Of a DNA stretch of 5,227 nucleotides, positions 1 to 5,227 are shown in pieces (position 1 is the stretch's first letter; each line of letters begins with the position of its first letter). The notes under the pieces were generated by a model. It had not been told where the DNA came from. It searched no databases and saw nothing but the letters and a program-made list of their open reading frames with translations. This DNA comes from Oxalobacter sp. (GTDB taxonomy: Bacteria; Pseudomonadota; Gammaproteobacteria; Burkholderiales; Burkholderiaceae_D): the NCBI GenBank assembly GCA_012512465.1, contig JAAZED010000120.1:1-5227 (forward strand). The letters run 5' to 3'. Position numbers and translations under genes: made by a program.

Positions 1-311
1 ACCCAGACCAGCGGGCGGATATAACCGGAATCCAGATTATTGACACGGATGACTTCCTTTTGCGCTTCCATCAGGGTGTCGTAGTCGTAGGGCACCTTCA
101 TCTGGAAAATTTTGGCGGAGTTCAAAAGACGCCTGGTATGTTCGGGAAGACGGAAAATTGCCGGTCCCTTATCGGTTTTATAGGCCCGGACTCCCTCAAA
201 CACCGCCATGCCATAGTGCAGTGAGTGCGTTAACACGTGGATGTTGGCGTCACGCCATTCAATTAGTTTTCCATCCATCCAGATTTTACCGTCACGACTG
301 TGCATTGGCAT
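1..311 (-). CDS. ilvE: Branched-chain amino acid aminotransferase, N-terminal part (cut by window edge)
   Basis: This is the first 103 codons of a class IV (fold-type IV) PLP aminotransferase, which reversibly transfers the amino group of Leu, Ile or Val to 2-oxoglutarate in the cytoplasm. The translation reads colinearly with the N-terminus of E. coli IlvE: a short lead, then IWMDGKLIEWRDANIHVLTH, HYGMAVFEGVRAY (residues 32-44), EHTRRLLNSAKI (57-68) and a YIRPLVW stretch at the edge. Arg61 aligns with the arginine that contacts the PLP phosphate in E. coli. The catalytic lysine lies beyond the window. The start is the ATG read from 311 to 309, preceded by AGGAG with a 6-nt gap; a second in-frame ATG two codons later is less well spaced. 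The gene is transcribed divergently from pgk. The reading frame is intact. A D-amino acid aminotransferase or aminodeoxychorismate lyase is possible within the fold, but the FEGVRAY and YIRPL motifs favour IlvE. Confidence 0.93.
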   Translation of the reverse strand, partial: MPMHSRDGKIWMDGKLIEWRDANIHVLTHSLHYGMAVFEGVRAYKTDKGPAIFRLPEHTRRLLNSAKIFQMKVPYDYDTLMEAQKEVIRVNNLDSGYIRPLVW

Positions 312-317
312 GAAATT

Positions 318-322
318 CTCCT
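318..322 (-). promoter_or_regulatory. Ribosome binding site of ilvE
   Basis: On the minus strand the bases read AGGAG, 6 nt before the ATG at 311. This is a strong Shine-Dalgarno match and fixes the ilvE start. Confidence 0.8.
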
Positions 323-344
323 GATTTTCAAACGTAAAAGTAAG

Positions 345-350
345 ATTCTA
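345..350 (-). promoter_or_regulatory. Possible -10 element for ilvE
   Basis: The minus strand reads TAGAAT here, one mismatch from the sigma70 -10 consensus and about 34 nt upstream of the ilvE ATG. No convincing -35 hexamer lies 16-18 nt further upstream, so this is only a candidate. Confidence 0.25.
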
Positions 351-395
351 ATGGAATTTCGGGCCGATTTGTTGGGGATAATGGCTGCATGGTAA

Positions 396-427
396 AAAGT
401 CTTCGGCTGCCGGTAATTTCAGACTTT
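396..427. repeat. Inverted repeat in the ilvE-pgk divergent spacer
   Basis: AAAGTCT (396-402) and AGACTTT (421-427) are perfect 7-nt inverted arms separated by 18 nt. The arms sit roughly in the middle of the divergent spacer, so they could be a regulator half-site pair or a weak hairpin. The long gap and short arms also allow chance. No terminator-like T tract follows on the plus strand. Confidence 0.3.
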
Positions 428-456
428 AAATTGGGCTTTTGTGGCAGACGCTGCGG

Positions 457-462
457 TAAAAT
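457..462 (+). promoter_or_regulatory. Possible -10 element for pgk
   Basis: TAAAAT matches the sigma70 -10 consensus at five of six positions and would give a short leader of about 25 nt before the pgk ATG at 493. The -35 side is poor: TTGGGC at 431-436 leaves a 20-nt spacer, which is longer than usual. A second weak pair is TTGTTG (369-374) with TAAAAA (393-398) at an 18-nt spacing. A promoter in this spacer is expected from the gene layout, but its exact position is uncertain. Confidence 0.25.
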
Positions 463-492
463 AATCGAATTATCTTTTTTCGGGTGATAGCC

Positions 493-1683
493 ATGCAATT
501 CAAACGTTTAACTGATCTGGTCGAGAAGGGTGAACTGAAGGGTAAGCGGGTATTTATCCGCGCCGATCTGAATGTGCCGCAGGATGCCAAGGGCAATATT
601 ACGGAAGATACGCGAATCAGGGCTTCCATGCCTGCGGTGGAGATGGCGCTGAAAGCCGGAGCGGCTGTCATGGTGACATCGCATCTGGGTCGCCCGACGG
701 AAGGGGAATTCAACGAAAGTGAATCGCTCATGCCTGTGGCAAAGCGCATGTCTGAGCTGCTGGGGCAGCCTGTTGAGCTCAAACGTGACTGGATTGACGG
801 GGTGGACGTAAAGCCCGGCCAGGTGGTTCTGCTGGAAAATGCCCGCTTTAATAAGGGTGAAAAGAAAAATGATGATGCGCTGTCGAAAAAGATGGCGGCC
901 CTGTGCGATGTATACGTAAATGACGCGTTTGGTACGGCGCATCGTGCAGAAGCAACGACTTACGGGATTGCACAATATGCGCCGATAGCCTGTGCCGGCC
1001 CGCTGATGGCGGCTGAGCTGGATGCGCTTGGCAAAGCGGTTGATCATCCTGCCCATCCGCTGATGGCTGTCGTTGGTGGCGCCAAAGTATCCGGCAAGCT
1101 GACGATTCTCAAGACGCTGGGTGGCAAGGTGGATAATCTGATTGTCGGTGGAGGCATTGCCAATACTTTCCTGAAAGCTGCCGGGTATGAAATCGGCCGT
1201 TCGCTGGTGGAAGAGGAATTGCTGGAAGAGGCAAAATCCATCATGGAGATGATGCAAAAACGGGGCGCGACGGTTCCGATTCCTGTTGATGTGATCTGTG
1301 CCAAAGAGTTTGCTGCCAGTGCGCCAGCCAGTGTGAAAAAGGTGGATGCCGTCGAGGCAGATGACATGATTCTGGATATCGGGCCTGAGACGGCAAAGAT
1401 GCTGGCTGATCTGATTGGCAAGGCGGGAACCATTGTATGGAACGGGCCGGTTGGTGTGTTTGAATTTGATCAGTTTGGCAGTGGCACAAAAGCGGTTTCG
1501 ATGGCGATTGCGGACTCAAAAGCCTTTTCGATTGCCGGAGGCGGTGACACCCTGGCAGCTATTGCCAAGTACGATATCGGAAACAGGATCAGCTATATCT
1601 CAACGGGAGGCGGCGCTTTCCTGGAATTTCTCGAAGGCAAAACGCTGCCTGCCGTGGAAATTCTGATGCAGCGTGCCCAATAA
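493..1683 (+). CDS. pgk: Phosphoglycerate kinase
   Basis: Cytoplasmic glycolytic/gluconeogenic enzyme that interconverts 1,3-bisphosphoglycerate plus ADP with 3-phosphoglycerate plus ATP. The 396-residue product has the full two-domain PGK length. Family marks seen are the signature RADLNVP (residues 23-29), SHLGRP (63-68) for triose binding, ENARF (115-119), NDAFGTAHR (143-151), the nucleotide-side GGAKVSGK (195-202), WNGPVGVFE (316-324) and the C-terminal GGGDT loop (349-353) that binds the ATP phosphates. I chose ATG 493 because family members begin close to the KRLTDL segment and GGGTGA (482-487) lies 5 nt upstream as a modest Shine-Dalgarno sequence. An in-frame GTG at 484 would add three residues but lies inside that Shine-Dalgarno sequence. 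The aldolase gene follows after 23 nt with no terminator between, so the two are probably co-transcribed. The frame is intact and no key residue is missing. Confidence 0.98.
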   Translation: MQFKRLTDLVEKGELKGKRVFIRADLNVPQDAKGNITEDTRIRASMPAVEMALKAGAAVMVTSHLGRPTEGEFNESESLMPVAKRMSELLGQPVELKRDWIDGVDVKPGQVVLLENARFNKGEKKNDDALSKKMAALCDVYVNDAFGTAHRAEATTYGIAQYAPIACAGPLMAAELDALGKAVDHPAHPLMAVVGGAKVSGKLTILKTLGGKVDNLIVGGGIANTFLKAAGYEIGRSLVEEELLEEAKSIMEMMQKRGATVPIPVDVICAKEFAASAPASVKKVDAVEADDMILDIGPETAKMLADLIGKAGTIVWNGPVGVFEFDQFGSGTKAVSMAIADSKAFSIAGGGDTLAAIAKYDIGNRISYISTGGGAFLEFLEGKTLPAVEILMQRAQ

Positions 1684-1693
1684 ACAGTTAAAC

Positions 1694-1701
1694 AAAGGAG
1701 A
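1694..1701 (+). promoter_or_regulatory. Ribosome binding site of the aldolase gene
   Basis: AAAGGAGA ends 5 nt before the ATG at 1707. It is the strongest Shine-Dalgarno match on the plus strand of this window and suggests the aldolase is translated efficiently from the shared pgk transcript. Confidence 0.8.
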
Positions 1702-1706
1702 GACGG

Positions 1707-2771
1707 ATGCCTATCGTATCAATGCGTCAATTGCTGGATCATGCTGCCGAAAACGGCTATGGTATTCCGGCATTCAATGTGAATAATCTTGAACAGGTGC
1801 AGGCAATCATGGCTGCTGCCGATGAGGTGGGTGCGCCTGTCATCATGCAGGCTTCGGCAGGGGCAAGGCGTTATGCCGGCGAGGCGTTTCTTCGCCATCT
1901 GATTGAAGCGGCGGTGGAGGCCTATCCGCATATTCCGGTTGTGATGCATCAGGATCACGGCCAGTCACCTGCTGTCTGTATGGCGGCTATCCGTTCCGGC
2001 TTTTCCTCTGTGATGATGGATGGCTCACTTATGCCTGATGGCAAGACCGCATCGACTTATGAATACAACCTGGAAGTGACGCGCGAGGTGGTGAGGTTTT
2101 CCCATGCAATTGGCGTAACAGTTGAAGGTGAGCTTGGGGTGCTGGGGTCGCTTGAAACGATGTCAGGCGGCAAGGAGGATGGTCATGGTGCAGAGGGCAA
2201 GCTGACAAAGGAGCAGCTTCTGACCAGCCCGGATGAGGCGGCTGATTTCGTGCGCGAGACCCAGTGTGATGCGCTGGCAATCGCGATCGGCACTTCTCAC
2301 GGGGCATACAAATTCACACGCAAGCCGACAGGCGATATTCTGTCGATCCAGCGCATCAAGGAAATTCATGCCCGTATTCCGAACACACATCTGGTTATGC
2401 ATGGCTCTTCATCGGTGCCACAGGAGTTGCTTGCAGAAATCCGCCAGTTTGGGGGAGATTTCAAGGAAACCTACGGGGTGCCTGTTGAGGAAATTCAGGA
2501 AGGCATCAAAAACGGGGTACGCAAGATTAATATCGACACAGATATCCGGCTGGCGATGACAGGAGCGATCCGGCGCTATTTCGCTGAAAATCCCACCCAT
2601 TTTGATCCGCGTGAATACCTGACTGTTGCCCGCGAAGCGGCCAAACAGTTGTGCAAACAGCGTTATCTGGAGTTCGGCTGTGAAGGCCAGGCGCCAAAAA
2701 TCAAGCCGGTTTCCCTGGACAAAATGGCGGCGAAATATAAAGCGGGCGATTTCATCCAAATCGTGAAATAA
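1707..2771 (+). CDS. fba: Class II fructose-1,6-bisphosphate aldolase (Calvin-cycle subtype)
   Basis: Zinc-dependent aldolase that reversibly cleaves fructose 1,6-bisphosphate to dihydroxyacetone phosphate and glyceraldehyde 3-phosphate in the cytoplasm. The protein has 354 residues, as in the CbbA/type B class II group of proteobacteria. Visible active-site elements are HQDHG (81-85), with catalytic Asp83 and zinc ligand His84; [10 protein letters not shown] (141-150), carrying the conserved acidic residue of the second class II signature; the zinc ligands His198 in GTSHGAYK and His232 in MHGSSS; and the phosphate/substrate segment INIDTD (274-279). The residue roles are assigned by alignment from memory with the E. 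coli enzyme. The ATG has a strong ribosome binding site, and pgk ends 23 nt upstream. The subtype is also called cbbA in autotrophs, but no Calvin-cycle gene is present here, so a glycolytic or gluconeogenic role is the simpler reading. A hairpin terminator follows. Confidence 0.97.
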   Translation: MPIVSMRQLLDHAAENGYGIPAFNVNNLEQVQAIMAAADEVGAPVIMQASAGARRYAGEAFLRHLIEAAVEAYPHIPVVMHQDHGQSPAVCMAAIRSGFSSVMMDGSLMPDGKTASTYEYNLEVTREVVRFSHAIGVTVEGELGVLGSLETMSGGKEDGHGAEGKLTKEQLLTSPDEAADFVRETQCDALAIAIGTSHGAYKFTRKPTGDILSIQRIKEIHARIPNTHLVMHGSSSVPQELLAEIRQFGGDFKETYGVPVEEIQEGIKNGVRKINIDTDIRLAMTGAIRRYFAENPTHFDPREYLTVAREAAKQLCKQRYLEFGCEGQAPKIKPVSLDKMAAKYKAGDFIQIVK

Positions 2772-2785
2772 TACGTTTTTTCTGT

Positions 2786-2802
2786 AACCATCTGTTATGG
2801 TT
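2786..2802 (+). repeat. Small hairpin just after the aldolase gene
   Basis: AACCAT (2786-2791) and ATGGTT (2797-2802) form a 6-bp stem with a CTGTT loop, 15 nt after the aldolase stop. The stem is weak and is followed by TATTAAAA rather than a T run. It may protect a 3' end or simply precede the stronger hairpin downstream. Confidence 0.3.
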
Positions 2803-2812
2803 TATTAAAATG

Positions 2813-2864
2813 CAGGTGCGTCTCAAAAAGAGGCGCGCCTGTCTTGTTTCCAGACATTTTTTTT
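2813..2864 (+). terminator. Probable rho-independent terminator of pgk-fba
   Basis: CAGGTGCGTCTC (2813-2824) pairs over 12 positions with GAGGCGCGCCTG (2830-2841), including two G-U pairs, around an AAAAA loop. The bases immediately after it, TCTTGTTT, are only partly T-rich. A second short stem, TGTCT (2840-2844) with AGACA (2852-2856), leads directly into eight T residues (2857-2864). The two hairpins share bases 2840-2841, so they can act in tandem only with slight fraying. Together they make termination of the glycolytic unit likely, although the main stem lacks an immediate perfect T tract, so read-through into purE is possible. Confidence 0.65.
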
Positions 2865-2869
2865 ATGAT
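2864..2869 (+). promoter_or_regulatory. Possible -10 element for purE-purC-Sua5
   Basis: TATGAT is one mismatch from TATAAT and lies about 26 nt before the purE ATG, starting in the last T of the terminator tract. A good -35 is not visible: TTGTTT (2844-2849) would give a spacer of only 14 nt. I see no PurR-type operator of the E. coli kind. This is a candidate only. Confidence 0.25.
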
Positions 2870-2894
2870 ATGAAAAGGTATCGGGCAGGTGAGC

Positions 2895-3584
2895 ATGGCA
2901 ATTAAAAAACTTTCTCTTAAAAAAACGGCAGCGAAAAAAGCGCCGGCAAAACCGGCCGTGAAAAAGGCAACGGCCGCTGCGGCGCCAGCCAAGGCCGCAT
3001 CCGGTGTCAAGCGGCTCGTGTCCAGTGTGTCAAACCGGGTTTCTTCAATTAAAAAACAATCAGCGCCCAAAGCTGGCAAAGGTAAAACAACAGGAAAAGT
3101 ACTGGTCGGGATTGTGATGGGATCAACCTCTGACTGGGATGTGATGAAAGAGGCGGCGCAAATGTGCAAGGATTTTGGCATTCCCTATGAGGCCCGGGCA
3201 CTTTCTGCACACCGCTCGCCAGCAGAGCTGGAAGCGTGGATTGCTGACATGGAAGCGCGTGGCTGCCAGGCGTTTATTGCCGGTGCGGGCGGAGCTGCCC
3301 ATCTGGCCGGTGTCGTGGCAGCACAAACCATTCTGCCCACTTTTGGCGTTCCCATGACATCCAAGTACATGAAAGGGCTGGATTCGCTGCTTGCAACGGT
3401 ACAGATGCCCAAAGGGATTCCTGTGCCGACCATGGCGATTGGTGAGGCAGGCGCTGCCAATGCCGCACTTGCAGTCGTTGCCATGCTGGCGCTGACAGAC
3501 CCTGCATTGAGGAAAAAGCTGCTGGATTTCAGAGAAAAACAGTCTGAAAAAGTATTGAAAGCCAGTCTGCCGGAACTGAAGTGA
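2895..3584 (+). CDS. purE: N5-carboxyaminoimidazole ribonucleotide mutase PurE with a Lys/Ala/Pro-rich N-terminal tail
   Basis: PurE acts in de novo purine synthesis; class I enzymes move the carboxyl group of N5-CAIR to form CAIR. From about residue 68 of 229 the protein is a complete PurE domain of about 160 residues, with GSTSDWDVM (76-84), SAHR (104-107; His106 is the expected catalytic histidine), AGAGGAAHL (129-137) and the later [15 protein letters not shown] and [10 protein letters not shown] segments. Residue 138 is Ala where E. coli has Pro. Residues 1-67 are unusual: 16 Lys and 2 Arg, many Ala and Pro, and no Asp or Glu before Asp80, like the tails of bacterial H1-like proteins. 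No in-frame ATG lies between the tail start and the domain. ATG 2895 has AGGTGA just upstream; GTG 2889 would add two residues. purC starts 10 nt after the stop. The PurE assignment is firm; the role of the tail is unknown. Confidence 0.95.
   Translation: MAIKKLSLKKTAAKKAPAKPAVKKATAAAAPAKAASGVKRLVSSVSNRVSSIKKQSAPKAGKGKTTGKVLVGIVMGSTSDWDVMKEAAQMCKDFGIPYEARALSAHRSPAELEAWIADMEARGCQAFIAGAGGAAHLAGVVAAQTILPTFGVPMTSKYMKGLDSLLATVQMPKGIPVPTMAIGEAGAANAALAVVAMLALTDPALRKKLLDFREKQSEKVLKASLPELK
2899..2910 (+). repeat. 12-nt direct repeat, copy 1 (inside the purE tail)
   Basis: CAATTAAAAAAC occurs here and again at 3046-3057, exactly 147 nt (49 codons) later and in the same reading frame, so both copies encode Ile-Lys-Lys. 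The two copies bracket most of the basic tail of PurE. Confidence 0.6.
3046..3057 (+). repeat. 12-nt direct repeat, copy 2 (inside the purE tail)
   Basis: Perfect second copy of CAATTAAAAAAC, encoding the Ile-Lys-Lys of residues 52-54. Slippage or recombination between the copies would remove 49 codons in frame and leave a short basic leader on an intact PurE domain. Confidence 0.6.
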
Positions 3585-3594
3585 TTGGAAAACT

Positions 3595-4473
3595 ATGTCA
3601 GGGATGATGCAAACGAACCTGAAGTCGCTGCCGCTTTTGCATCGCGGCAAGGTTCGGGATATTTATGCGGTGGGTGACGACAAGCTGTTGGTGGTGCAGA
3701 CGGATCGTCTTTCCGCTTTTGATGTCGTACTGGATGATCCGATTCCTGAAAAGGGCAGGATCCTCACAGCCATGTCGAATTTCTGGTTTAAAAAATTCGG
3801 CAACATGATGCCGAATCATATGACAGACATTGATCCGGTATCCGTTGTCGCACCGGATGAGCGTGACCAGGTGGAAGGCCGTGCAGTGGTTGTGAAAAAG
3901 CTCAAGCCCCTTGGTATTGAAGCCATCGTGCGCGGCTATATGATTGGCACGGGCTGGCTGGACTACCAGAAAACCGGGCAGGTTGCCGGCATTACGCTTC
4001 CAGGGGGTATGCAGAAAGCGGAAAAACTGCCGGAAGTGATGTTTACGCCCTCGACAAAGGCGGCGGTGGGTGACCATGATGAAAACATCACGTTTGAGGA
4101 GGCAGAAAAAATCGTGGGTGCTGATGTGGCCCGACAGGTGCGTGATATGGCGATTAGTCTGTATTCTGCCGCAGCAGAATACGCTGCGGAAAAAGGGATT
4201 TTGATTGCTGATACCAAATTCGAGTTTGGCCAGGATGAGCAGGGAAAGGTGTACCTGATTGATGAAATCCTGACGCCGGATTCTTCCCGCTTCTGGCTGG
4301 CATCGCGTTATGTCACGGGCAGTTCTCCTCCGTCTTTTGACAAGCAGTTTGTACGGGACTGGCTGGAAGAGCAGCCCTGGAACAAACAGGCGCCTGCGCC
4401 GCGCCTTCCGGAAGATATTGCCCGGAAAACAGCGGAAAAATATCATGAGGCACTCCGTTTGCTGACGGAGTAA
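3595..4473 (+). CDS. purC: Phosphoribosylaminoimidazole-succinocarboxamide (SAICAR) synthase
   Basis: Cytoplasmic ATP-dependent ligase that joins CAIR and aspartate to give SAICAR, the purine step directly after PurE. The 292-residue product is longer than E. coli PurC (237) and fits the longer bacterial/yeast-like form. Visible marks are the nucleotide-binding start [16 protein letters not shown] (14-29), [19 protein letters not shown] (37-55), the [13 protein letters not shown] segment (109-121), and the second signature with [10 protein letters not shown] (203-212) and [14 protein letters not shown] (221-234). The start is ATG 3595, with a weak GGA 5 nt upstream. Two further in-frame ATGs (3604, 3607) are poorer because the core begins soon after. 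purE ends 10 nt upstream and the Sua5-type gene begins 8 nt downstream, so this is the middle of a tight operon. The weak ribosome binding site suggests coupling to purE translation. The frame is complete. Confidence 0.97.
   Translation: MSGMMQTNLKSLPLLHRGKVRDIYAVGDDKLLVVQTDRLSAFDVVLDDPIPEKGRILTAMSNFWFKKFGNMMPNHMTDIDPVSVVAPDERDQVEGRAVVVKKLKPLGIEAIVRGYMIGTGWLDYQKTGQVAGITLPGGMQKAEKLPEVMFTPSTKAAVGDHDENITFEEAEKIVGADVARQVRDMAISLYSAAAEYAAEKGILIADTKFEFGQDEQGKVYLIDEILTPDSSRFWLASRYVTGSSPPSFDKQFVRDWLEEQPWNKQAPAPRLPEDIARKTAEKYHEALRLLTE
4452..4471 (+). promoter_or_regulatory. Hairpin covering the Sua5-gene ribosome binding site
   Basis: ACTCCGT (4452-4458) is perfectly complementary to ACGGAGT (4465-4471), with a 6-nt loop TTGCTG. 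The 3' arm holds GGAG (4467-4470), the only evident Shine-Dalgarno sequence for the GTG at 4482 (11-nt gap). The stem lies inside the last codons of purC, so a ribosome finishing purC would melt it. This fits translational coupling. It is seen as base complementarity only. Confidence 0.4.
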
Positions 4474-4481
4474 CAAAAACT

Positions 4482-5227
4482 GTGGTGCCTGACAGCAATG
4501 AAATTCATCTTGCCGCTGATGCCCTTGGAAAAGGGCAGCTGGTGGCATTTCCTACCGAGACAGTTTATGGCCTGGGTGCTGACGCGGAAAATCCGGATGC
4601 GGTTGCCGCCATCTATGCGTTAAAGGGCCGCCCATCCGGCCATCCGCTTATCGTGCATCTGGCGCCCGGTGCTGATATTGCTTACTGGGCAGAGGCGATT
4701 CCTGAAGAAGCGAGAAAACTGATTGATGCTTTCTGGCCCGGGCCGCTGACATTGATCCTGAAACGAGCCGCACATATTCCGTCTGCCGTTGCCGGCGGGC
4801 AGGATACGATTGGCTTGCGGTGTCCTTCACACCCTGTTGCGCAGGCATTGCTTTTGACCTTCAAGGCGGGTAAAGGGGGCGTGGCAGCGCCTTCGGCAAA
4901 TCTCTTTGGCCATGTGAGCCCTACCCTGGCCCGGCATGTGCGTGATGAGTTTGGTAACGATCCCCGTCTTGCTGTTGTACTGGATGGGGGCCAGAGTGAG
5001 GTCGGTATTGAGTCCACCATACTGGATCTTTCACGGATTGATACGCATGGGCCGGTATTGTTAAGGCCCGGCAAGATCAGCGCCACGGATATTGCCCATG
5101 TGACAGGCCGGATACCGGCAAAGGCCGATAGCGCCGCGCCCCGTGCCTCAGGCACACTGTTGTCCCATTATGCGCCTGATACGCCGGTGGTGCTGGTTGC
5201 CACATCGCAGATGGCAGAGGTCTTTTC
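4482..5227 (+). CDS. L-threonylcarbamoyladenylate synthase, Sua5/YrdC family (C-terminus cut by window edge)
   Basis: The enzyme makes threonylcarbamoyl-AMP from threonine, bicarbonate and ATP, the donor for t6A at position 37 of ANN-decoding tRNAs. The 248 visible codons cover the YrdC domain: FPTETVYGLGADA (23-35), the KGRP motif (48-51) and HPLIVHL, FWPGPLTLIL, GLRCPSHPVA, the APSAN motif with Ser138 and Asn140, GIESTILDL (175-183) and LLRPGKIS (193-200). SHYAP (228-232) then matches the linker that leads into the Sua5 domain, so this is the long Sua5 form rather than short TsaC; most of the C-terminal domain lies beyond the window. No ATG suits the start: the frame opens at 4449 and the candidates are tandem GTGs at 4482 and 4485. 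The gene follows purC by 8 nt and probably shares its transcript. The frame is intact as far as visible. Confidence 0.93.
   Translation, partial: MVPDSNEIHLAADALGKGQLVAFPTETVYGLGADAENPDAVAAIYALKGRPSGHPLIVHLAPGADIAYWAEAIPEEARKLIDAFWPGPLTLILKRAAHIPSAVAGGQDTIGLRCPSHPVAQALLLTFKAGKGGVAAPSANLFGHVSPTLARHVRDEFGNDPRLAVVLDGGQSEVGIESTILDLSRIDTHGPVLLRPGKISATDIAHVTGRIPAKADSAAPRASGTLLSHYAPDTPVVLVATSQMAEVF

Noticed and set aside
461..480. AT-rich palindrome followed by six T residues as a terminator
   Set aside because: The stem is five A-T pairs with a 3-nt loop, far too weak, and it sits just upstream of the pgk start where termination would make little sense.
484..492. GTG start for pgk three codons upstream of the ATG
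   Set aside because: The GTG lies inside the GGGTGA that best serves as Shine-Dalgarno sequence for ATG 493, has only T-rich sequence upstream, and the added residues are not expected in the family.
502..509. AAACGTTT palindrome as a PurR-like operator
   Set aside because: It lies within the first codons of pgk, is only 8 nt long, and is explained by the ordinary Lys-Arg-Leu coding sequence. No such box is present upstream of purE.
508..1257. Long minus-strand open frame (249 codons) inside pgk
   Set aside because: It lies fully within the well-supported pgk gene, and its translation is Arg/His/Gln-rich low-quality sequence with no recognisable domain. It is a shadow of the pgk codon pattern.
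3598..4548. Minus-strand open frame of 316 codons opposite purC
   Set aside because: purC on the plus strand is complete and strongly family-like. The opposite frame has no domain, and its composition (many Arg, His, Phe) is typical of an antisense shadow.
4682..5155. Minus-strand open frame of 157 codons opposite the Sua5-type gene
   Set aside because: The plus strand encodes all expected YrdC motifs. The minus frame shows no motif or ribosome binding site that I can support.

Overview
The window is an ordinary, densely coding bacterial chromosome segment of moderate GC (about half, by eye). It holds five protein genes: one on the minus strand at the left edge and four on the plus strand. 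The protein sequences look betaproteobacterial. The IlvE N-terminus, the Calvin-cycle-type class II aldolase, the PurC of about 292 residues and the glycolysis / purine / Sua5 neighbourhood all resemble Burkholderiales, in which pgk, pyk, fba, purC, purE, purK and a Sua5 gene are often close together. The moderate GC would suit a lower-GC member such as an Oxalobacter- or Sutterella-like lineage. That last step is inference and cannot be settled from the sequence alone.

Layout. Positions 1-311 (minus) carry the 5' end of ilvE, a branched-chain aminotransferase, whose C-terminus lies outside the window. Positions 312-492 are a divergent intergenic region that should hold promoters for ilvE and pgk. 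Positions 493-1683 are pgk (phosphoglycerate kinase), and 1707-2771 are a class II fructose-bisphosphate aldolase gene 23 nt downstream. The next 123 nt hold a hairpin terminator and a possible promoter, which separates the glycolytic pair from a second unit: purE (2895-3584), purC (3595-4473, 10-nt gap) and a Sua5/YrdC threonylcarbamoyl-AMP synthase gene (4482 to the window end, 8-nt gap, truncated by the window).

How the genes work together. Pgk and the aldolase catalyse central glycolytic/gluconeogenic steps. PurE and PurC catalyse consecutive steps of IMP synthesis (carboxylation to CAIR, then formation of SAICAR). The Sua5-type protein makes the threonylcarbamoyl-adenylate used for tRNA t6A37; it appears to share the purine transcript without a direct metabolic link.

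Main oddity. PurE carries an N-terminal extension of about 67 residues that is rich in Lys, Ala and Pro, contains no acidic residue and resembles the tails of bacterial histone-H1-like proteins. It is followed by a complete PurE domain. The coding DNA of this tail is flanked by a perfect in-frame 12-nt direct repeat. Other points are the local absence of purK and pyk, and a small hairpin at the end of purC that covers the only evident Shine-Dalgarno sequence of the Sua5 gene. I see no mobile element, CRISPR array, tRNA or rRNA.
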